Assembly (NCBI GenBank): GCA_034189165.1
Contig: JAXHVN010000026.1
Location: 1-36,257, forward strand
Length of the DNA: 36,257 nucleotides
Direction: 5' to 3'
DNA from: JAASSS01 sp021767745
GTDB lineage: Bacteria > Pseudomonadota > Gammaproteobacteria > UBA5335
Shown: positions 33,949 through 36,257 of the stretch, piece after piece
How positions within the stretch are numbered: position 1 is the first letter of the stretch
How the letters are laid out: each line of letters opens with the position of its first letter
Translations under genes and position numbers: made by a program
The notes under the pieces: model-generated
Seen by the model: only the letters and a program-made list of their open reading frames with translations
Told to the model about the DNA's origin: nothing
The model's database searches: none

Positions 33949-34506
33949 TCAGTAATCAAACACGACCCGGCGATTGCGGGCCCAGTCGCTCTCGCCGCTG
34001 CCATAGGTCTGTGGCTTTTCCTCGCCATAGCTCACCGTGCGCACCTGTGCGCTGCTGGCGCCACGGGCGAGCAGCAGCTGCTTGACGGTTTCGGCCCGGC
34101 GCTGCCCGAGCGCCAGGTTGTATTCGCGCGAGCCGCGCTCGTCGGTGTGGCCCTCGACGGTCAGCTGCGCGCCCGGATTGTTGGCCAGATACGCTGCATT
34201 GCGTCGGATCAGGTCGAGATATTCCGGCGCGACCACGCTGCTGTCGTAATCGAAGTAGACGATGCCGGCTTCCAGACTCGCGACCGTGTCCTGACCGGCA
34301 CCGCCGGCACCACCGGCGCCCTCGCTGCCGTAGTTCTGCTCACCGAAGGACTCGTAATCGCCGCCGAGACGGGTATCGAAGCCGGTGGTCTGGTCGGCCG
34401 AGTCGTACTGCTCGTCCATGGCGACGTCCTCGACCGTCGGCGTGCTCGCACAGGCGGCGAGCAGCAAGGCGGCCAGGCCGAAGAGACTCCAACGTAAGCT
34501 GCGCAT
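33949..34506 (-). CDS. pal: Pal, peptidoglycan-associated lipoprotein
   Basis: 185 aa. The signal ends in LLLAAC (Cys19), giving an outer-membrane lipoprotein that binds peptidoglycan and TolB. A Gly-rich spacer (about 55-75) precedes the OmpA-like domain with VYFDYDSS, VEGHTDERGSREYN and LGQRRAETVKQLL, ending RRVVFDY. The ATG has GAGGG seven bases before it. It is followed by cpoB after one base. Confidence 0.97.
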   Translation of the reverse strand: MRSLRWSLFGLAALLLAACASTPTVEDVAMDEQYDSADQTTGFDTRLGGDYESFGEQNYGSEGAGGAGGAGQDTVASLEAGIVYFDYDSSVVAPEYLDLIRRNAAYLANNPGAQLTVEGHTDERGSREYNLALGQRRAETVKQLLLARGASSAQVRTVSYGEEKPQTYGSGESDWARNRRVVFDY

Positions 34507-34565
34507 TGCGTATCCCTCAGGTTGATGATCGAAAACCCGCCGCGACGGGCGTCGGGCCCGCGCGT

Positions 34566-35870
34566 TCACGGCCTCGCCGGCGCCCAGGCCGGACTCTGGA
34601 TCTGGCCGCCCCCGACCATGCGCTGGCGGACGGCGCCATCGCTGGACACCGTGAACAGCTGGTTGCGCCCGCCCTGCTTGGCAGCGAACAGAATGATATC
34701 GCCGTTGGGGGCGAAATCGGGTGACTCGTCCAGCGGCCCGCTGCCGATGATGTCCAGGCCACCGCCCGCCAGGTCGAGCAGCGCGATGCGGTAGCCGCCA
34801 TCCTGATGCACCAGCACCAGCGACTGGCCGTCCGGGCTGTAGCGGGGGCTGAGATTGGCACGGCCCTGCCGCGTCACACGGCGCACGCTACCGCTCGACA
34901 GCTCCATTTCATAGACTTGCTGGGCGCCCGAGCGATCGGAGGTGAACACCAGCCGCTGCCCGTCCGGCGAGAAGTCCGGCTCGGTATCGATGCCCGAGGT
35001 GCGGGTAAGCCGGCGCATCTGCCCACTGCCCAGGTCCATCAGGTACAGGTTGGTGTCCATGCCCTCGGAGACGGCCAGCGCAAGCTGGTTGCCGTCGGGC
35101 GAGAAATCCGGCGCACCGTTGATGCCGACCGTGTTGGGCAGCGCCCGGCGCTGGCCACTGCGCAGATCCTGGATGAAGACGGTCTGTTCGGCGTCGCGGT
35201 AGGAGACGTAGGCCAGCCGGCTCCCGTCGGCAGACCAGCGCGGCGAGAGGATGGGCTGGTCGCTGCGCAGGATGGTGCGGGCGTTCTGGCCGTCGGCATC
35301 GGCCACGATCAGCTGATATTCGCTGGCAGCCACCTGGCCGCTCGGCACCTGCGCGCTGACGTAGGCGATGCGACCGTCGAAGGCGCCCGGGAGCCCGAGC
35401 AACTCCTCATAGATCAGGTTGCTGCCGATATGCGCCGCATGGCGCAGATCGCCCTGCTCCACGGGGATCCGGAAGCCTGCCACGCGACGGCGCCGGTAGC
35501 TGTCGAAGATCTGCAGCACCAGCTGGTAATCCCCGCCCTTGCCCTGCGCCGGCTGCACCTGGCCGAGCACGATGTAATCCGCTTCCGCCTGCTGCCAGGC
35601 GCTCCAGCGCAGGGCCTCCGGATCGGCGGTGCGCTGCGGCTGCGCGCCGCGCTCGAGCGTGCGGATTCGACCGCTACGACCGAGGTCGTCGTCGATCACC
35701 TGCGCCATGTCCACCGGCAACGAAACGCCACCGAACGGCACGATGGCTACCGGCAGGGCGGCCACCTGACCCTGGGTCACTTCGATCTGCAGGGGTTCGC
35801 CATGGCTGGCGCCGGCCCATGCGGCCAGCAACAGGACGAGCAGGAGACGGGCTAGCTTGATCTGACGCAT
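34566..35870 (-). CDS. tolB: TolB, Tol-Pal periplasmic beta-propeller
   Basis: 434 aa. A signal peptide (about 1-24) is followed by an N-terminal TolA-interacting domain (about 25-160) and a six-bladed propeller with repeated DFSPDG/SPRYSPDG-type WD-like motifs (about 195-430) that binds Pal. It starts 17 bases after tolA and ends 59 bases before pal. The SD is weak. Length equals E. coli TolB (430) within a few residues. Confidence 0.96.
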   Translation of the reverse strand: MRQIKLARLLLVLLLAAWAGASHGEPLQIEVTQGQVAALPVAIVPFGGVSLPVDMAQVIDDDLGRSGRIRTLERGAQPQRTADPEALRWSAWQQAEADYIVLGQVQPAQGKGGDYQLVLQIFDSYRRRRVAGFRIPVEQGDLRHAAHIGSNLIYEELLGLPGAFDGRIAYVSAQVPSGQVAASEYQLIVADADGQNARTILRSDQPILSPRWSADGSRLAYVSYRDAEQTVFIQDLRSGQRRALPNTVGINGAPDFSPDGNQLALAVSEGMDTNLYLMDLGSGQMRRLTRTSGIDTEPDFSPDGQRLVFTSDRSGAQQVYEMELSSGSVRRVTRQGRANLSPRYSPDGQSLVLVHQDGGYRIALLDLAGGGLDIIGSGPLDESPDFAPNGDIILFAAKQGGRNQLFTVSSDGAVRQRMVGGGQIQSPAWAPARP

Positions 35871-35887
35871 CGGATTGATCTGCCTGT

Positions 35888-36257
35888 TCAGGGCCGGAAG
35901 GTGACGTCGAGTTCAGCCGGGACGGGAAGGCCGCCACGGGGCGTGGGCAGCGGCGAGGCCCGGAAGACCGCCTGCTCCACCGAGCGGTCCAACAGCGAAT
36001 CGCCGCAGCTCTTGACGATGCTGGCACTGATGACCTCCCCGTTCGGCGACTGCCGCACGCGAACGCGGCACTCGAACTGCCGTGGCGCCGAGGGGGGGCG
36101 TCGCCAGGCACGACGGATCGCCGCGGTCACCTCGGCCGCATAGGCGCTCAGCTGGCTTGCCTGACGCGCGCGCTCCTCCTCGGCGATCAGGGCCTGTCGC
36201 CTGGCCTCGGCTTCTGCCTGCCGCTTGGCTTCGGCTTCGGCCTGCCGCTTGGCCTCG
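35888..36257 (-). CDS. tolA: TolA C-terminal part (truncated by window edge)
   Basis: 122 residues are visible; the 5' end is outside the window. The first part is the helical domain rich in Ala, Glu, Lys and Gln with KRQAEAEA repeats, which spans the periplasm. The C-terminal domain (YAAEVTAAIRRAWRRP ... FECRVRVRQSPNGEVISASIVKSCGD ... LDVTFRP) binds TolB and Pal partners. The order tolA-tolB-pal-cpoB confirms it. tolQ and tolR should lie beyond the edge. Confidence 0.95.
   Translation of the reverse strand, partial: EAKRQAEAEAKRQAEAEARRQALIAEEERARQASQLSAYAAEVTAAIRRAWRRPPSAPRQFECRVRVRQSPNGEVISASIVKSCGDSLLDRSVEQAVFRASPLPTPRGGLPVPAELDVTFRP

Overview
The window comes from a GC-rich gammaproteobacterium. 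The gene orders tsaB next to yoaA, and tolA-tolB-pal-cpoB-queE-queC-tRNA-Lys, are those of gammaproteobacteria, and the second matches Pseudomonas. The genus cannot be fixed from the sequence. A very acidic porin hints at a saline habitat, which is only an inference. Most of the window is core chromosome with strong coding density. I see no insertion sequence, prophage or CRISPR array.

Layout. Bases 1-161 are a 7/14-bp tandem repeat cut by the window edge. Bases 284-5363 (minus) form a tightly overlapping operon: mrcB (PBP1b), yoaA helicase and tsaB. The 331-bp gap at 5364-5694 carries a strong plus-strand Rho-independent terminator with no plus-strand gene before it, so I propose a small RNA there. 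Bases 5695-10038 (minus) are a phosphate-response cluster: phoB-phoR, an OprO/OprP-type porin and phoU. There are two well-formed Pho boxes, one before phoB and one before the porin. Both place the -10 hexamer exactly 10 bp after the last 7-bp half-site. Divergent from phoB are two signalling genes (10147-13617, plus): a membrane PAS protein with a decayed histidine-kinase core, then a pseudo-receiver/PAS/GGDEF/EAL cyclic-di-GMP enzyme. pepN (minus) converges on them.

Bases 16317-22538 (plus) encode a complete RND efflux system (adaptor, pump, lipoprotein outer-membrane factor), with a promoter and a possible TetR-type operator. An ABC1/UbiB-family kinase follows with its own promoter. Then, on the minus strand, come a short-chain dehydrogenase, a DUF1289 protein and a small membrane protein.

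Bases 25541-31610 (minus) are an SOS mutagenesis cassette, lexA-imuA-imuB-dnaE2, in which lexA leads. A palindrome lies across its -10 and start codon, and the mRNA may be leaderless. Upstream is tRNA-Lys(UUU) with its own promoter, then queC, queE, cpoB, pal, tolB and the 3' part of tolA. These belong to the Tol-Pal envelope system plus queuosine precursor synthesis.

Links between regions: PBP1b and CpoB/Tol-Pal act together in septal wall synthesis in E. coli. The QueC/QueE pathway modifies tRNA and TsaB helps make t6A. Three regulatory circuits (Pho, SOS/LexA and a possible TetR-type switch) can be read directly from operator-like DNA.
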